The notes beneath the pieces are model-generated. The model had not been told where the DNA came from and searched no databases. It saw only the letters and a list, made by a program, of their open reading frames with translations. A stretch of DNA of 64,000 nucleotides, from the NCBI GenBank assembly GCA_039621445.1, contig CP154955.1, positions 51,427,384 to 51,491,383 on the forward strand. Direction: 5' to 3'. The translations under genes were made by a program, and so were the position numbers. Each line of letters begins with the position of its first letter. The first letter of the stretch is position 1. Of this stretch, positions 40,920 to 51,849 are shown piece after piece. The stretch is from Euglena gracilis (Eukaryota > Euglenida > Euglenophyceae > Euglenales).

Positions 40920-41212
40920 AAACCTGGCACGTAATCCCAACTTTTGCAAAAAAATGTCGATAGTGCCATTGCTGATGCAATAGCTTTTTTGATCATGCTG
41001 GTGAAGGGGCGCCAGTGAACTTGGAGGGTGATGCCCACTTTTCCATACACCACTTGAGAAGGGTTCCTGATGAGTTTGTTCAGGTGGGGTCGTGAACCTG
41101 CTCCCCCCCCCTTTGAGAAGAGAGTATAGGAAACGTTGTTGTCCCACTGTAGGGATATACTGTGTCCTTTTTCCTGGCCAAAGACCTTACGTTTGAGATG
41201 GCTTGCGATCAA
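40920..41212 (-). pseudogene. DIRS-like RNase H remnant
   Basis: One frame reads SLQWDNNVSYTLFSKGGG, then SRPHLNKLIRNP and GITLQVHWRPF. This is the DN...GG..SR..LN pattern of the RNase H domain that follows RT in DIRS/PAT elements. Upstream (41300-42600) the RT should lie, but only short fragments in shifting frames are visible and I could not place the YxDD motif. The element's pol is decayed. Confidence 0.5.
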
Positions 41213-42634
41213 TTCTTTTAATCATGAGATTGTAATGAGCTTTTTCTTTTCGCCAAAATTCTGTTGTAATTGGGTGCCAGCTTGTAGGTCCAGGCCTCAT
41301 CCCCAACCAAAGGTTGAACTGTGACTCCAGGTTTTGGTGGCTGGGCTTGGGAAGGGTCTTCCCCCCACCGTTTTGTTTGCAAAATTTTCCCTATGACATC
41401 TTATGCATGATTTTTTTGACCTCCTCTGGGATTGGAAACCTGATGATCCCCAGCCATCTTTTTTCTTGGTAGGTGTGACAAAACCTACCAAAGTGTCTGT
41501 GAATGCCCTGAGGAAGGGCAGCCTCCACCAAGAAGGCTTCTTATGCATCCCAAAATTGGGGGCCCGTCTATTGCAAACTGAGGACTGGTGTGTGACTAAT
41601 TTCCCCAGTTCCCTCCGATCCTTACCCATACCTTTTTTCTGTCCCCAATCCTACATGTAATCTTCCCTGTGCAAGATTGAGGTGATATCCAGATGTGGGA
41701 GATTTTGGGTTGGTTGAAGGATTGATTTTTTTTTGCTGTCTGTTTTGATTTTGAGCCGCCCTTCCATTCCCTGCAGTAAATCTGGACCCATGGGTCTGAC
41801 TTCCTAGTCTCGGTTGGCTGACTTGCTTCTGACTGTTATTCCTATGTGAAGGCATTTGGATTTGTTGTTTGTCGTCACCCCTGGGACATCCTACTCCATA
41901 TAAACGGCCTTTGGCCCTCCTGACGTTTTTCCAGGTGCATTCATTAGCACTCATGAATTTTCTGGCACAGCCAAATTTGCTTTTAAACCAAACAAGCTGT
42001 CCTGGAATTATCTGTCATGTGTCTTCACAGAGTCATTCCTCATGGAGCGGTCTTGGGCTGGGAAGATACATAAATGACTAAGTAGGTCACTTTAAGTTAC
42101 TTTACCCACTATACTAGTCCTTTTTCAGGTGCCTGAAAGATGCGGGATGTTTCCAGTTTGAAGGGTGCTGTTCCCCCCTTAGCTTGTGGCGGAAAAAGCT
42201 GGTTCAGTGGCGACAGTCGCTAAACGACGTTTTTTCCCCCTGAGGCTTCTTTTGGAGATTACAAACCAAGGGATGGTGTGTTGCGTACCTCCCAGGGGAC
42301 TGGTTTTATGGCTATGCCGGAGGAAAATTAGTCTTGTAAAAATGCTTTTGCCCCTTTTGTATTTCCACCTTTGATTTTGGTAGATGGAACATGTGCTGAG
42401 GGAGGGGGGTGACTCCCAAGGGGGGGGTTACCCCCTGTGTGATGAGTTGCAACACCTGGGCGGGGGGGGGGCAACCTTTTGCCACCATGGCAGCTGGACC
42501 CTGAAGCCTCTGAAACAGAGGCACTCACAGAAAGTGCTCCTCTGTCAGCAGCAGCACCCTCGGTGATCTGTTTCCATCCACCAGATCTCAAGCTTGCAGC
42601 TTCCCACAGCCTGCAGATGTCTTGGCTTCTGCCC

Positions 42635-43830
42635 TCAGGGCTGGTTGACTTTGTGGCACAATGCCCACAGCTCTGGAGGACACAATGTCCTTTTGGGACT
42701 TGATGAGTTCTGATCTGAAAAGGAAGGAGCAATACTTCCTGGCAAGATGTTGGGCAAACCATTTTCCTCCTTTGGACTTGCCTTTCCCTTTGGGGCCAGA
42801 CCGCCATGGTCTCGGTTGCCAATTTGTTGGCCATTGCTTGAACTTCCACCCTTTTCCACCTGTGGGGGTGGGAAAATGCCACATGGGGAACTCACCCTTG
42901 AAGGGGGATTTGATACCCTCTTTGTTGATGCCAGCTTGGGCTTTGGCCATTTTGATGTCTTCAGGGGTGTACAGGCCATTACCTTATTGTATGGTCTGAG
43001 AGATGCTTCTCCGCTTCCTCTCATTGACAACGTCTCTTCACAGGCAGCCACGTATGCGAATAATTGTTGGCTCAAACCCAATACGTCTTCAGGGGCTCCT
43101 TGTAAGGTGCAGTGCAGCGCTGCCAAGATACGCAGTATGTTCAAGAACTTCTGCTGGACTGCACGCAGGGTGCGGTCATACCCACTCTTACCGTCTTGAC
43201 GGTGGTTGTTTTCCTCCGCTTTGGGCTTCAGGGTCTTCCAGGTGGGTATCTGTTCCAGCAAACTTCGTACGTCCAATCGTAAGTCCCCAGACTGTACCTG
43301 TGTCCATATCCTGTCCAGGTCCCCCGGCAGTGCCTCCCTGGCCGTCTGCAAGGGGAAGTCCTGGGCTTCCTCCGCCGCGCGCGCTGCCTCCTCGTCGCGA
43401 TCCATCTCCACCGCCGTCGTCGTCGCCGTCGTCCACTTCTCGTACAGCTTGAAGGCCACGTCCGACACCTTGTCGCTTAGCTCCAATGACGGTATCGAGA
43501 CGTTCTTCGTGAGTGAAAAGCTGTAAAGGTAAGCTGCCAGGTATGGTTTTAGGGTAGACTCCACCATAGCCACTCCAGTTAGCCTCCGTACCTCAAGGGC
43601 ACATCGGGTTGTATCCCACCCTGCTCCAGTCCACTTCTGACCTGAACCAATCGTGGCCATCACGGCGGTAGCGTCGGCATCTCGTAAGAAGGCTGTTGTC
43701 AGCGATTCTTGTAAGAAAATGTTGCTCCACGCCGCTTCGAAGGCCTCTTTGTCGGTCTCGTCTTGCAGGTGCGAAATTTGCACGATCAGCTTGAGCGAAT
43801 GGTTGCAGCTCCGTTCCAAAAGGACGGTTA
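42635..43830 (-). CDS. DIRS-like element Gag-type protein
   Basis: The open frame starts in the terminal repeat (43894), and protein-like sequence begins about 43830: LIVQISHLQDETDKEAFEAA, helical and charged, then DEEAARAAEEAQDFPLQTAR and LEQIPTWKTLKPKAEE. A basic Ser/Gly/Pro-rich C-terminus follows. No zinc knuckle is seen. Its position, first ORF after the terminal repeat and upstream of RNase H and recombinase, is what suggests Gag. The frame is intact for about 400 codons although pol is broken. Confidence 0.5.
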
Positions 43831-43854
43831 TGATCCGCCTACTCCGGCAAAGAA

Positions 43855-43947
43855 AAGCAGTAAGAAACACCACAACCAACACCAAAAAACACAAACAACA
43901 GCCGGAAAGAGGAGCAGGACCTCACTGGGGTCTTGTGCGGAGCCGGA
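43855..43947. repeat. 5' terminal repeat of DIRS-like element
   Basis: Reverse complement of two blocks at the other end: 43855-43922 pairs with 21300-21366 and 43922-43947 with 21591-21616. Here the two are contiguous. Together they bracket gag, RNase H and recombinase on the - strand, giving an original element of about 5 kb once Ty3-1 is removed. Confidence 0.65.
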
Positions 43948-44049
43948 GCCGTCTCCCCCCAGGAGGTTGTCACCTGACGAGTTAGCAGACAAGCACTCAG
44001 GTTCACCATCCGATCCGAAAATAAATCCTGAAACTTTGTAAATTCCTCA

Positions 44050-44903
44050 AAACTGTTCAATAACTTGCATGTAGGAACTGCATTGAAATTGGATTTCAAT
44101 TTCCCCCCTACCTTGGCATTTCTGCAGCACACATTCGCACCATCAATATTGTGTTTGGGGGGGGTCCCGATAAATTTGGATAGATTGACCCCCCTCCCAG
44201 ATATCCTCGATAAAAGTAGATAAAACTGATATGATCACTTTGTGCCCCGATATCCTCATTTTTGAGATTCAAATAAAAAGGACGAACGAACAAGAATCGC
44301 ACCGACTGATGGGTGGATCTTGACCCTGCTGCTGTGCCACCACAGGGAGCTGTGAGGCGGAAGGGAGAGGGCGAACGTAAGAACAAATCCCCCCAGGGAG
44401 AGCACCTCTGGCGAAGTGGAGATGCAAGAGGCTCAATGAGATTTGAATCAATGCCAAGACTTAAGCTAAAAAAAATGCACGTTGTAATAATACGACGCCT
44501 TTCCGGAGTGAATGATGAACCATTAGAAAGTTGCGGTTGTCAATTTTTGGGAGTTCGGAGACCGATTGCTGAGGGACGATTTACAGTTGCCTTTGATCTC
44601 TGCTCCCACCACCAACGGTGTGGAGGTGTTGGAGCCTGTGAAATTACTTGTGTCCATCCTTTAGGCCCATGTCCGCAGTCACTCTAGACATGCGTTTATA
44701 ATGTATAATGAATATTTATAATATTGTAATGCAATCTTGATCTCATTCCAGGAGAAGGTTCAGACATTTCTTTCAGTTCTCCTTCGCTCATGCTTGCTGA
44801 TTCCACTTCGTTCATGGCATTCAGTCACATGTGGCGACACGCCATCAGTGCTGCTGGGACAGCAGGGGGGGGGGGTCAGAGCGGTTCGCGATCGGTGTGG
44901 TAG
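44050..44903. other. Intergenic between DIRS-like element and Ty3-2
   Basis: No gene I can support. A 124-residue + strand frame (44313-44687) has no recognisable features. 44690-44760 is AT-rich. The last bases GTAG (44900-44903) are the Ty3-2 target duplication. Confidence 0.4.
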
Positions 44904-45574
44904 TGTAGGGGTTGCCCCTCCTGAGGTCCCTGCGGAGGGACCCCTGGCGGCGCAACCCGCGTAGGATCGTTTAAATTTGAGCCCGTCGGGCCCACCTGGT
45001 GGGGGTTTTCCCCTTGGAGGAAAAATGGGGTAGGGGTGGGTGTTGTTGAGGATGGTGAGGTTGAAAATGACATACTTTGGTGGTCCAATCAATTGAACTT
45101 GAATGAATAATCAGTAATAATCAATGACTTGAACTTGTTTGCTTGAACTTATTTGATTTGAACTTTGAATTGCAATGCAACACAATTGGTGAACAAAAAT
45201 GACAGTATGAACAGAGCCCTGTGAACAGAAAATGTACAATTGGAGGGGGGCTACAGCTGGGGGGGCTACTTGGTAAACTCTGCGCAATTCTTAATGAATT
45301 GCGCCATCCCAAGCGCCCACCAAGGGGGTGCGCATGCTTGCGCAAAGCCCAGCAGGGCTTGCGCATCCCCTTGGGGGTTGCCTGTCGGCCCCCTCCAACT
45401 GCCCCCTCCTTTACCTTCCCTTGGCTTGGTCAAAATGGACTGTGGGGCCCCCTTGGGGGCCAGTGGGGCCTCAAAAGGCCCTTGGGGACCTTGGAGCCCC
45501 CTCGCGGCCCTTCGTGGCCCCTTTGGGCCCCGTTGGGACCCCTCCTTGGGGCGGGCACCCTCGGACCGCGCACA
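44904..45574 (-). repeat. Ty3-2 3' LTR
   Basis: 671 bp; on the - strand TGTGCGCGGTCC...CCCCTACA (TG...CA). It pairs with 57466-58136 at a constant offset of 12,562. It includes a copy of the Gag start region, here ending early in flanking DNA. Confidence 0.95.
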
Positions 45575-45585
45575 CTCCCCTCCTC
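45575..45585 (-). promoter_or_regulatory. Ty3-2 polypurine tract
   Basis: GAGGAGGGGAG on the - strand immediately precedes the 3' LTR. Confidence 0.8.
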
Positions 45586-47217
45586 AAAAAAATTGCCGTG
45601 CAATTTAAATTCGACTCCTTTGCCGGTCTGAGGTGCCGCCCCCCCCCCCCTTTTCGCTTTCCGGCCTCCGAAAAAATTTGTATTTTTTCTTTCTTTAGTT
45701 GAAACGCACAAGCGGTGGCGCCACGTGCCGTGTGTGGCGCGTGCTGTCGGGGAGGGGGTACAGGGGAGGGGCGAGAAGGGGGACGGGCGCCTCCGGGCTC
45801 GTGACCCGGGGAGGCACCGCTTGGGGCCCCTCCGCTCCCCCTCCGGTCCCGTGAGCCTTCTTGGCCCATGGGTAGGGGCGGACTGCCCCCCCCCCCCCGG
45901 AACACTCGCTGCCAATGTGTAATTGTGATCCCCCCCCCAGGCCCCGCTTGGCCCGGGGTGGAAAGCTCCGGCATGTTGGGAAGGAAACATTTGACCAACC
46001 CAGCAGGGCCGCCCCGCCTTGCCCGGTATCCCGGGGCCAAGGCCCCCGGGGGCTTGGCAGGGGTGCGTGCTGGAGGGGGCGCCGGGGAGGCGCCTTGGGT
46101 GGGGCCCGTTCCTTGGAGGAGGGGGCTGCCCCCCCCCCCCCGTGGGGGGGGTCGGGGCTGCCCCCCCCCCCCCGCGTTGTGAGCCGGGCCGCCTTGGCTG
46201 GGGCCCGTCCTCTTGAGAGGGGGGGCTGCCCCCCCCCGCTCTCTCCGGTGTGGAGGGGGGTTGGCGCTTGCCCCCCCCCCCGGCGTGGGTAGCTTCAAAA
46301 ATTGGCCGACGGGGTGTATATTTTTTTAAAAAATTGGTGGAAAAGCGGCAGGCGCCCCCCCCCCCGGCATGGTGGGCCGAGGAGGGGTGTGGACGACCGC
46401 AAAAAAAAATCGGTCAGGCGCCCAGGCGCCCCCCCCCCCTCTTTCCGTCGGCACGGTTGGCCGATGAGGGGGGCAGCCAACCGTCAAAAATCGGGAAGAA
46501 TTGGCAGGCGCCCCCCCCCCCCCTCCCTCGGCACGGTGGGCCGAAGAGGTGTGTGGCCAACCATCAAAAATTGGTTAAAATGGTAGGTGTCCCCCCCCGG
46601 CAGGGTGGGCCGAGGAGGGGTGTCCGCCGTCAGCCCCTCCACCTTGGCGGGGCCCTCCAAAATTCAAAACTGAAATCGAAAGAGAAATCAAACCGGTGAT
46701 GTGAAGGGCAGAACTGAAAGAATGCAAGGGCTCGAGGCCCCCCCTTGGGTCCTAGCGGCCTCGTGGGCCCCCTCGGCGCCCGGGTGCCGCACCGTGCGGT
46801 GTTGAGCACGCGGCGAGTGGGCGCCGGGGGGCACTCGCCCTGGGCGGGCGCTCTGTGGCCGCGGGTGTTGGGCGAGGCCAGCCCTGGGGGGGGGAGAATG
46901 TGGGCCCCCCAGGGGCCCTTGGGGATGGGAGCCCCCCCCCCATGCAGTTGTGTGGCCTCCTCGCCCCGCCCGGGCGTCCTGTCCCCTTGAGAGGGCCACC
47001 AGGCCCACGGCTTCTGGGGCCACCGGCCCCACGCCCGTAGCCAAGGGGCGGTTGCAGGGGTTTGAAATCTGAATTTGAAATTGAAGGTGAACCTGCGAAG
47101 ACACAAATAACGATCACACAAACAAAATCAGAATCAGGGCCAGGGACGTAGGGGTGCTCCGCCACCACCACAGTCCCCGCACCCAACTTCCCCCCGCTTC
47201 CACCTCCAACCCTCCCT
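45586..47217. other. Ty3-2 3' untranslated region with C-run repeats
   Basis: 1.6 kb between integrase and polypurine tract. Very GC-rich, with many C8-C13 runs. 46290-46640 holds four degenerate 70-83 bp repeats (G-TGGGCCGA-GAGG, a CAAAAATTGG-type segment, CAGGCGCCCCCCC). Long proline/arginine-rich frames exist on both strands but show no domain and change frame at every homopolymer, so I do not call genes. Ty3-1 has its accessory ORFs in the equivalent place. Confidence 0.5.
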
Positions 47218-48702
47218 CTATTGCCTTCGACCCCGCCCCCCTTTCCTCCCGGGGCGGAGAAGTCCCACCACCTCCAACGGGATCCCCTTGGCTGCACAAT
47301 AGTCCACCACATCCTCGTTGTAGGATGGGAAGAAATCCGACCATGGTAGCCATTGGAGATCCGTCGGATCCCAATTTTTCCACCTCACCTGAAATTCCGG
47401 GACGCCCGTTTCCGGGTTGTTCCGGCTGCCCACGATCTCCTCCACCACCCACTCATCCGGGCCCACCTCCAGGGGGGCCGCCTTGTCGTTGAAATAGAAA
47501 AGTGGGAGGGGGTCGGTGGAGAACTCATCCTCTGTGTGGAGCTTGAGTTGGCTCCGGTGTGCCTCTTGGCGGGCCCCCGGGGCCAGCTCCACCACATATG
47601 AGTGGCGACCCCGGCGGGCCACCACAGTCCCCCTTTTCCACTTGGTGGCCAATTTGTCCGTGCCCGGCTGTGTCTCGGGACGGTACCACACCTTGGCACC
47701 GACCTCCAGGGGAAGTGGGTCCCTTCTCTTGGCGTTGATGGAAGCCCACCGTTTGGCGTGCAAGGCATTCAAGGTTGAGGCCACCTTCTCGTCCATAGCC
47801 CGCATCCGTGCCATGAAGTCGGCTGCCCCCTCGGCCTCTCGTGGGGGCTGGTGGGGCAGGCCTTGGAGTGGCCGGTGCCGCCCGAAGACCACCTCGTAGG
47901 GCGACAAGCCGGACTCCCCTGGCACATCGTGCAGGTGCCGGAGGGCCTTGGGTAACAGCACCACCCATGAGGCCTCCTTCTCCGACAGGTCAGCGATGAG
48001 CTTGGACAGGGTGTTCATCACCCGTTTGCCTGCCACCTCTGCCCGACCGTTGGCCTGGTGGTGATAGGCCTGCCCGTAGGCACGCCTCACCCCCATGGCG
48101 GCGCACATTGTTTGACACCAAGCCGAGGCAAAGTGGGGGCCACGGTCCGAGGTCACCACAGAGGGCACCCCGAACATGTCCCAGTGGCGGAACATGGCCT
48201 TGGCCACCACCTCAGCTGTCAGGCCCTTGTACTTGTGGGGGGTGGCCACTGTCCACCCACTCTCACGGTCCACGCACAGGGCCAGGTAATCATACACCTG
48301 GCCCTCGTGGGTCACCTCAGGCATGGCGAACAGGTCCACTGCCACACTGTCCATGAGGAACGGTGGCACAGGGGTGGCTTCGAGTGCACACTTGAAAGGT
48401 GCTCGAGAGGGGTCACAGGCTTGGCAGATTTCACATTGCCGCTGGATGCCTTGGGTGATTTTCTCTGCCCCCCTTGGATCTGCGAACCTATACCACCGCC
48501 CCATCTGGTGCCACAGCCTTGAGGCACCTGGGTGGCCCGCGTCCCCATGGTGGGCCCGCACAACCAGCCCCATCAGGCTGGTGGGCACACAGAGGAGCCC
48601 GTCTGTGTACATTTTGTCCTCGTACAGACGGACTCCCTCAGGCCACTCTCCTGCAGGGGCCTGCACACTTGCATAAACAGGCCCCCACAGGGCAATTTTC
48701 AT
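47218..48702 (-). CDS. Ty3-2 integrase with chromodomain-like C-terminus
   Basis: H-H-C-C motif H52/H57...C90/C93 (HHGDAGHPG; CEIC). Catalytic D123 (AVDLF), D186 (TSDRGPHF) and E222 (ANGRAE), the last two 35 residues apart. A C-terminal domain with EVVFGRHRP and WYRPETQPG follows. A chromodomain-like segment lies at about 425-465 (WVVEEIVGSR...FQVRWKNWDP). The ATG at 48702 is probably not the true start. Coding runs in from the RT frame (DRDWSRAYE) and shifts one base at GAAAATT just after this ATG, so RT and integrase were one polyprotein. Confidence 0.92.
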   Translation of the reverse strand: MKIALWGPVYASVQAPAGEWPEGVRLYEDKMYTDGLLCVPTSLMGLVVRAHHGDAGHPGASRLWHQMGRWYRFADPRGAEKITQGIQRQCEICQACDPSRAPFKCALEATPVPPFLMDSVAVDLFAMPEVTHEGQVYDYLALCVDRESGWTVATPHKYKGLTAEVVAKAMFRHWDMFGVPSVVTSDRGPHFASAWCQTMCAAMGVRRAYGQAYHHQANGRAEVAGKRVMNTLSKLIADLSEKEASWVVLLPKALRHLHDVPGESGLSPYEVVFGRHRPLQGLPHQPPREAEGAADFMARMRAMDEKVASTLNALHAKRWASINAKRRDPLPLEVGAKVWYRPETQPGTDKLATKWKRGTVVARRGRHSYVVELAPGARQEAHRSQLKLHTEDEFSTDPLPLFYFNDKAAPLEVGPDEWVVEEIVGSRNNPETGVPEFQVRWKNWDPTDLQWLPWSDFFPSYNEDVVDYCAAKGIPLEVVGLLRPGRKGGRGRRQ

Positions 48703-48871
48703 ATGCCCGTGACCAATCCCTGTCCATCACTGGGATGGAGGGATCCTCCTCCACCTCCTCCTGGGTGTGCACCCCCGTGTCTGGAGAAAGTGAAATTGGT
48801 TCCCCCACAGGTTCCCCGAGATCCCCCCGGTGGGGATCATCGATGGGGGGGGGTCAGCTGCAGGTCCTCAC

Positions 48872-51214
48872 TCAGAACTCTTTGCCCCGGTTGGTGTTCC
48901 TCAGGTCCCCCCCTTCTTGCCGGCTGTTCATTCCCGAATTCATCCACGAAAAGATGGGCACGTGGGGAACCTCGTGTCTCCCGCGTGTCCAACCCAGGTA
49001 CCCCAGGTCCCTCCCTCCCATGAGGATGGGACCCGAATCTCCCGAGGGGGCGTCCACAGGCCCCTCCCCCCCTGTGGGGTCAGGGCCAGGGCCCCCTGGC
49101 ACTGAATCCTCAGCCCCCTCCCCCTCTGTGGGGCTGGGGCCAGGTCTGTGCTGTGCTGCTGTGTCTCTCCCACTGCGTGTTGTTACCGCCACGTGGAGTT
49201 TCTCCCCCCCGTGCGGTGTCCCGCATTCTCGCTCTTCCCTCCGTTCTTCCTCGATCATGGCCTTCATTGCCTCATCATCCGCCTCACTCCCGTGGAGGCT
49301 GACGTCGGCAAAAGCTCTGGAGGCAGGATATGCCCATCTGCTCAGGGCATCTGCCACCACGTTTTCCTTTCCCGGGATGTAGACCACGTGAAGGTCAAAC
49401 CGGGAGAACATTTCATGCCAGCGTCCCCGCCTTCCCGCAGGTCCGCTGGGCGTGTCCAGGGTTTCCTTGGCCCAGGCCTCCAGGGACTTGTGGTCCGTGA
49501 GGACCAACACCGGCTGCAGGCCGATGTAGGAGGCCCATTTCTGGAGGGCCAGGATGATGGCGTAGGTCTCCTTCTCTCGCGGAGACCAGCTTTTCACCTG
49601 TCCAGCCGTGAGTTTCCTGGAGCAGAAGGCTACAGGCACGGTTTTCCGTGTAGTGGCTTCCACGGCTGTGGGCATCCCCTCCGTTGGCTCCAAAAACTGT
49701 TCAAGGGCTGCCCCCACCGCCTTGTCGCTCGCATCAACCCGGAGAATGAATGGCTGGTCCGGGTTGATGGTGTGGAGCTCCAATCCCCGAAGGAGCTCCT
49801 GCTTCAGGGCGGTGAAGGCCTCCCGTTCCACTTGGCCGAATTTTACAGGTTTTTTGCTGCCTTTCTTCCCTTCCACACGTCCCACCTTGAGGAGTTCCAT
49901 CAGGGGGGCTGCATACCGGGCATACTCCTTCACGTAGCTGGAGTAGTAGTTGGTGAAGCCCAGAAAGCCCCTGAGGGCTGTGATCGTGCGGGGCTCCTCC
50001 CACTTCTCCAGCGCCATGAGTTTGCCCGGGGCTGGCCTCCGTTTTCCTCCCCCCAGGATGTGGCCACAGAACTCCACTTCTCTTACGAAGAAGCGGCACT
50101 TGTTTTTGTCCACGACCAGGCGGTGTTCCCGCAGTGCCCCCAACACTCGCCTTATGTCCTGGTCGTGTGCCTCCAGGGTAGCTTCCTCCGTGCCACACCA
50201 CTCTGTCCCCACGATGATGTCGTCAACATATGGGTTGGCGACATCAGCCACATCCCTCAGCGAGTAGTCGATCACCCGCTGAAAAATGGCCACTCCATTT
50301 TTCAGGCCCATCACGACCACACACCACTGCTTGGACCCTCGGGGGGTGCTGCAGCAGGTGTATGGGCGTGAGTCTTCGTGCAGGGGCACCTGATGGAAGG
50401 CATCCTTGAGATCAAGGACGGAGAACAGGTACCTCCGTCCCTGGTTCACCAGGATGTCTTCAATCCTGGGGAGGGGGTAAGCATCCGTCACTGTGGCCTC
50501 GTTTAATGCCCGGAAATCCACAACCCCACGCCACTTCCCCTGTTTCTTGGCCACCACGAATGTGGGGCTGCTCCAGGCACTTGGCACCCCCTCCTCCACC
50601 TTCTTGTCCCGAACCCACTCATCCACCAGATCACACAATGCCCTGTGCCTCTCCCCTGTCAGGTGGATGGGCCTCTGCTTCTTCGCCACAGATCCCGGTT
50701 TTAATTCGATTTTCCCTTCCCCCAGGGGCCCCCGAACGATTCTTTCCCCCCAAATCCTGTCTCGGAGAACCTCCCCCTCGAAGTCCCTCCGGAGGGCTGC
50801 CCGGAGCTCCTCAGCCCGCTGGCTGGTCACCTGTTCCCCTTCGGGAACAAGGATGACCCCTTGGGCTGCCCGTGCTTCGACCTCCCGGGCTGCCCGCAGG
50901 AGTTCCTTGGCCACTGTCTCCTGGGTCGCCTCATCCTCGTGCAGGGGGTTTTCCTCCCACTCAGGCTCCTCGGTGTCCTCCCCCAGGGCTGCCTCTGGCA
51001 AAGCAAGCCGCAGTGCTCTGACTTTTTCCACCATTTTCAGGTATCTCACTCGCTTTTGTGCCTTTTTGTGGGCTGCTGGCTGAACTTGCTCACCCTCCAC
51101 ATCATGTCCCCGAAGGAGGACCACCTGCTCTCCCCTCAATGCCAAGGCTCGGAGATGTGGAAACACCCCGAGCTGGTTTTCCTCCAGCCACGGGAAGCCG
51201 ATGATGGCCTCCAC
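48872..51214 (-). CDS. Ty3-2 reverse transcriptase and RNase H
   Basis: Starts inside the protease (EAIIGFPWLEENQLGVF, its last motif). RT: VVDFRALNEATVTDAYPLPR, LDLKDAFHQVPL, NPYVDDIIVGT (about residue 330). RNase [67 protein letters not shown]. All catalytic residues are present. After RNase H is an acidic Gly/Pro linker. Two TGA codons (48872 and just below) fall in a short segment where the adjacent frame reads well (VLSEDLQLTP), bracketed by GGGG and C9 runs, which suggests paired one-base indels. Confidence 0.92.
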   Translation of the reverse strand: MEAIIGFPWLEENQLGVFPHLRALALRGEQVVLLRGHDVEGEQVQPAAHKKAQKRVRYLKMVEKVRALRLALPEAALGEDTEEPEWEENPLHEDEATQETVAKELLRAAREVEARAAQGVILVPEGEQVTSQRAEELRAALRRDFEGEVLRDRIWGERIVRGPLGEGKIELKPGSVAKKQRPIHLTGERHRALCDLVDEWVRDKKVEEGVPSAWSSPTFVVAKKQGKWRGVVDFRALNEATVTDAYPLPRIEDILVNQGRRYLFSVLDLKDAFHQVPLHEDSRPYTCCSTPRGSKQWCVVVMGLKNGVAIFQRVIDYSLRDVADVANPYVDDIIVGTEWCGTEEATLEAHDQDIRRVLGALREHRLVVDKNKCRFFVREVEFCGHILGGGKRRPAPGKLMALEKWEEPRTITALRGFLGFTNYYSSYVKEYARYAAPLMELLKVGRVEGKKGSKKPVKFGQVEREAFTALKQELLRGLELHTINPDQPFILRVDASDKAVGAALEQFLEPTEGMPTAVEATTRKTVPVAFCSRKLTAGQVKSWSPREKETYAIILALQKWASYIGLQPVLVLTDHKSLEAWAKETLDTPSGPAGRRGRWHEMFSRFDLHVVYIPGKENVVADALSRWAYPASRAFADVSLHGSEADDEAMKAMIEEERREERECGTPHGGEKLHVAVTTRSGRDTAAQHRPGPSPTEGEGAEDSVPGGPGPDPTGGEGPVDAPSGDSGPILMGGRDLGYLGWTRGRHEVPHVPIFSWMNSGMNSRQEGGDLRNTNRGKEF

Positions 51215-51849
51215 GTGGATGTCTGCCTCAGAGAAAGAGGCTGGGGCAGTCCACAGGGCCCCTTCCCCCTAACCCAGGCCCCCGCCCGCCGGAGGACCGG
51301 GCCCAGGGTTGCCTCACGTTCCCCCCCTTCCATCTTGGCTCCACTAGCCGTCACCAGGGACAGGGGCTTGGGGGCAGGCAGGAGGTATGTGCTGGGTAGC
51401 ATGCCTCTTCGGACCAGGTTCACCTCTGCCCCTGTGTCAATGAGGGCGTTGATGAAGTGGGTCTGTCCGTCTGGCCCCCTGGCCTGCACCCGCATCAGCA
51501 GCTGCCGTTCACTGGCACCCTGCCCCACCTCACGGAGCAAGACCGAGGGCACCCCTCGCTCTGTCTGGGGGTCCCGCTCTGGCTCCGGAGACCCGGCAGC
51601 GTGGGCCTCCGGTGCCGGTGCTGTGGCCAGGTCACGGATGAGCGCCTCTGGGATCCGATATTTCAGGTGCCTGGGCAGGTTTTGGTGTTTGCTGCTGAGC
51701 CGAATTTTGTGCCGTCCCTTTTCGTCCCCCCTCAGGTACTGGGCTTTCCAGGTTGGTGCAGGTCCGGCCGTCACACACCCGTGGCCGGAGACCCAGGACA
51801 TGGGGGCTGCCCCATATCCTGGTGGGCTTCTGGTAGCCCCAGTCTGCAT
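51136..51849 (-). CDS. Ty3-2 protease
   Basis: A retropepsin with catalytic ALIDTGAEVNLV (DTG at residues 138-140), preceded by a linker (LRGDEKGRHKIRLSSK...). The second half changes frame near a GGGGG run at about 51270 and continues into the RT ORF as ALWTAPASFSEADIHVEAII. The methyltransferase frame gives way to this one near 51750. Residues after about 185 in this frame are probably not translated. Confidence 0.8.
   Translation of the reverse strand: MQTGATRSPPGYGAAPMSWVSGHGCVTAGPAPTWKAQYLRGDEKGRHKIRLSSKHQNLPRHLKYRIPEALIRDLATAPAPEAHAAGSPEPERDPQTERGVPSVLLREVGQGASERQLLMRVQARGPDGQTHFINALIDTGAEVNLVRRGMLPSTYLLPAPKPLSLVTASGAKMEGGEREATLGPVLRRAGAWVRGKGPCGLPQPLSLRQTSTWRPSSASRGWRKTSSGCFHISEPWH

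Noticed and set aside
45471-46298. 275-residue Pro/Gly/Arg frame in the Ty3-2 3' region
   Set aside because: Composed of translated C/G homopolymers, with no domain and similar frames on the other strand.
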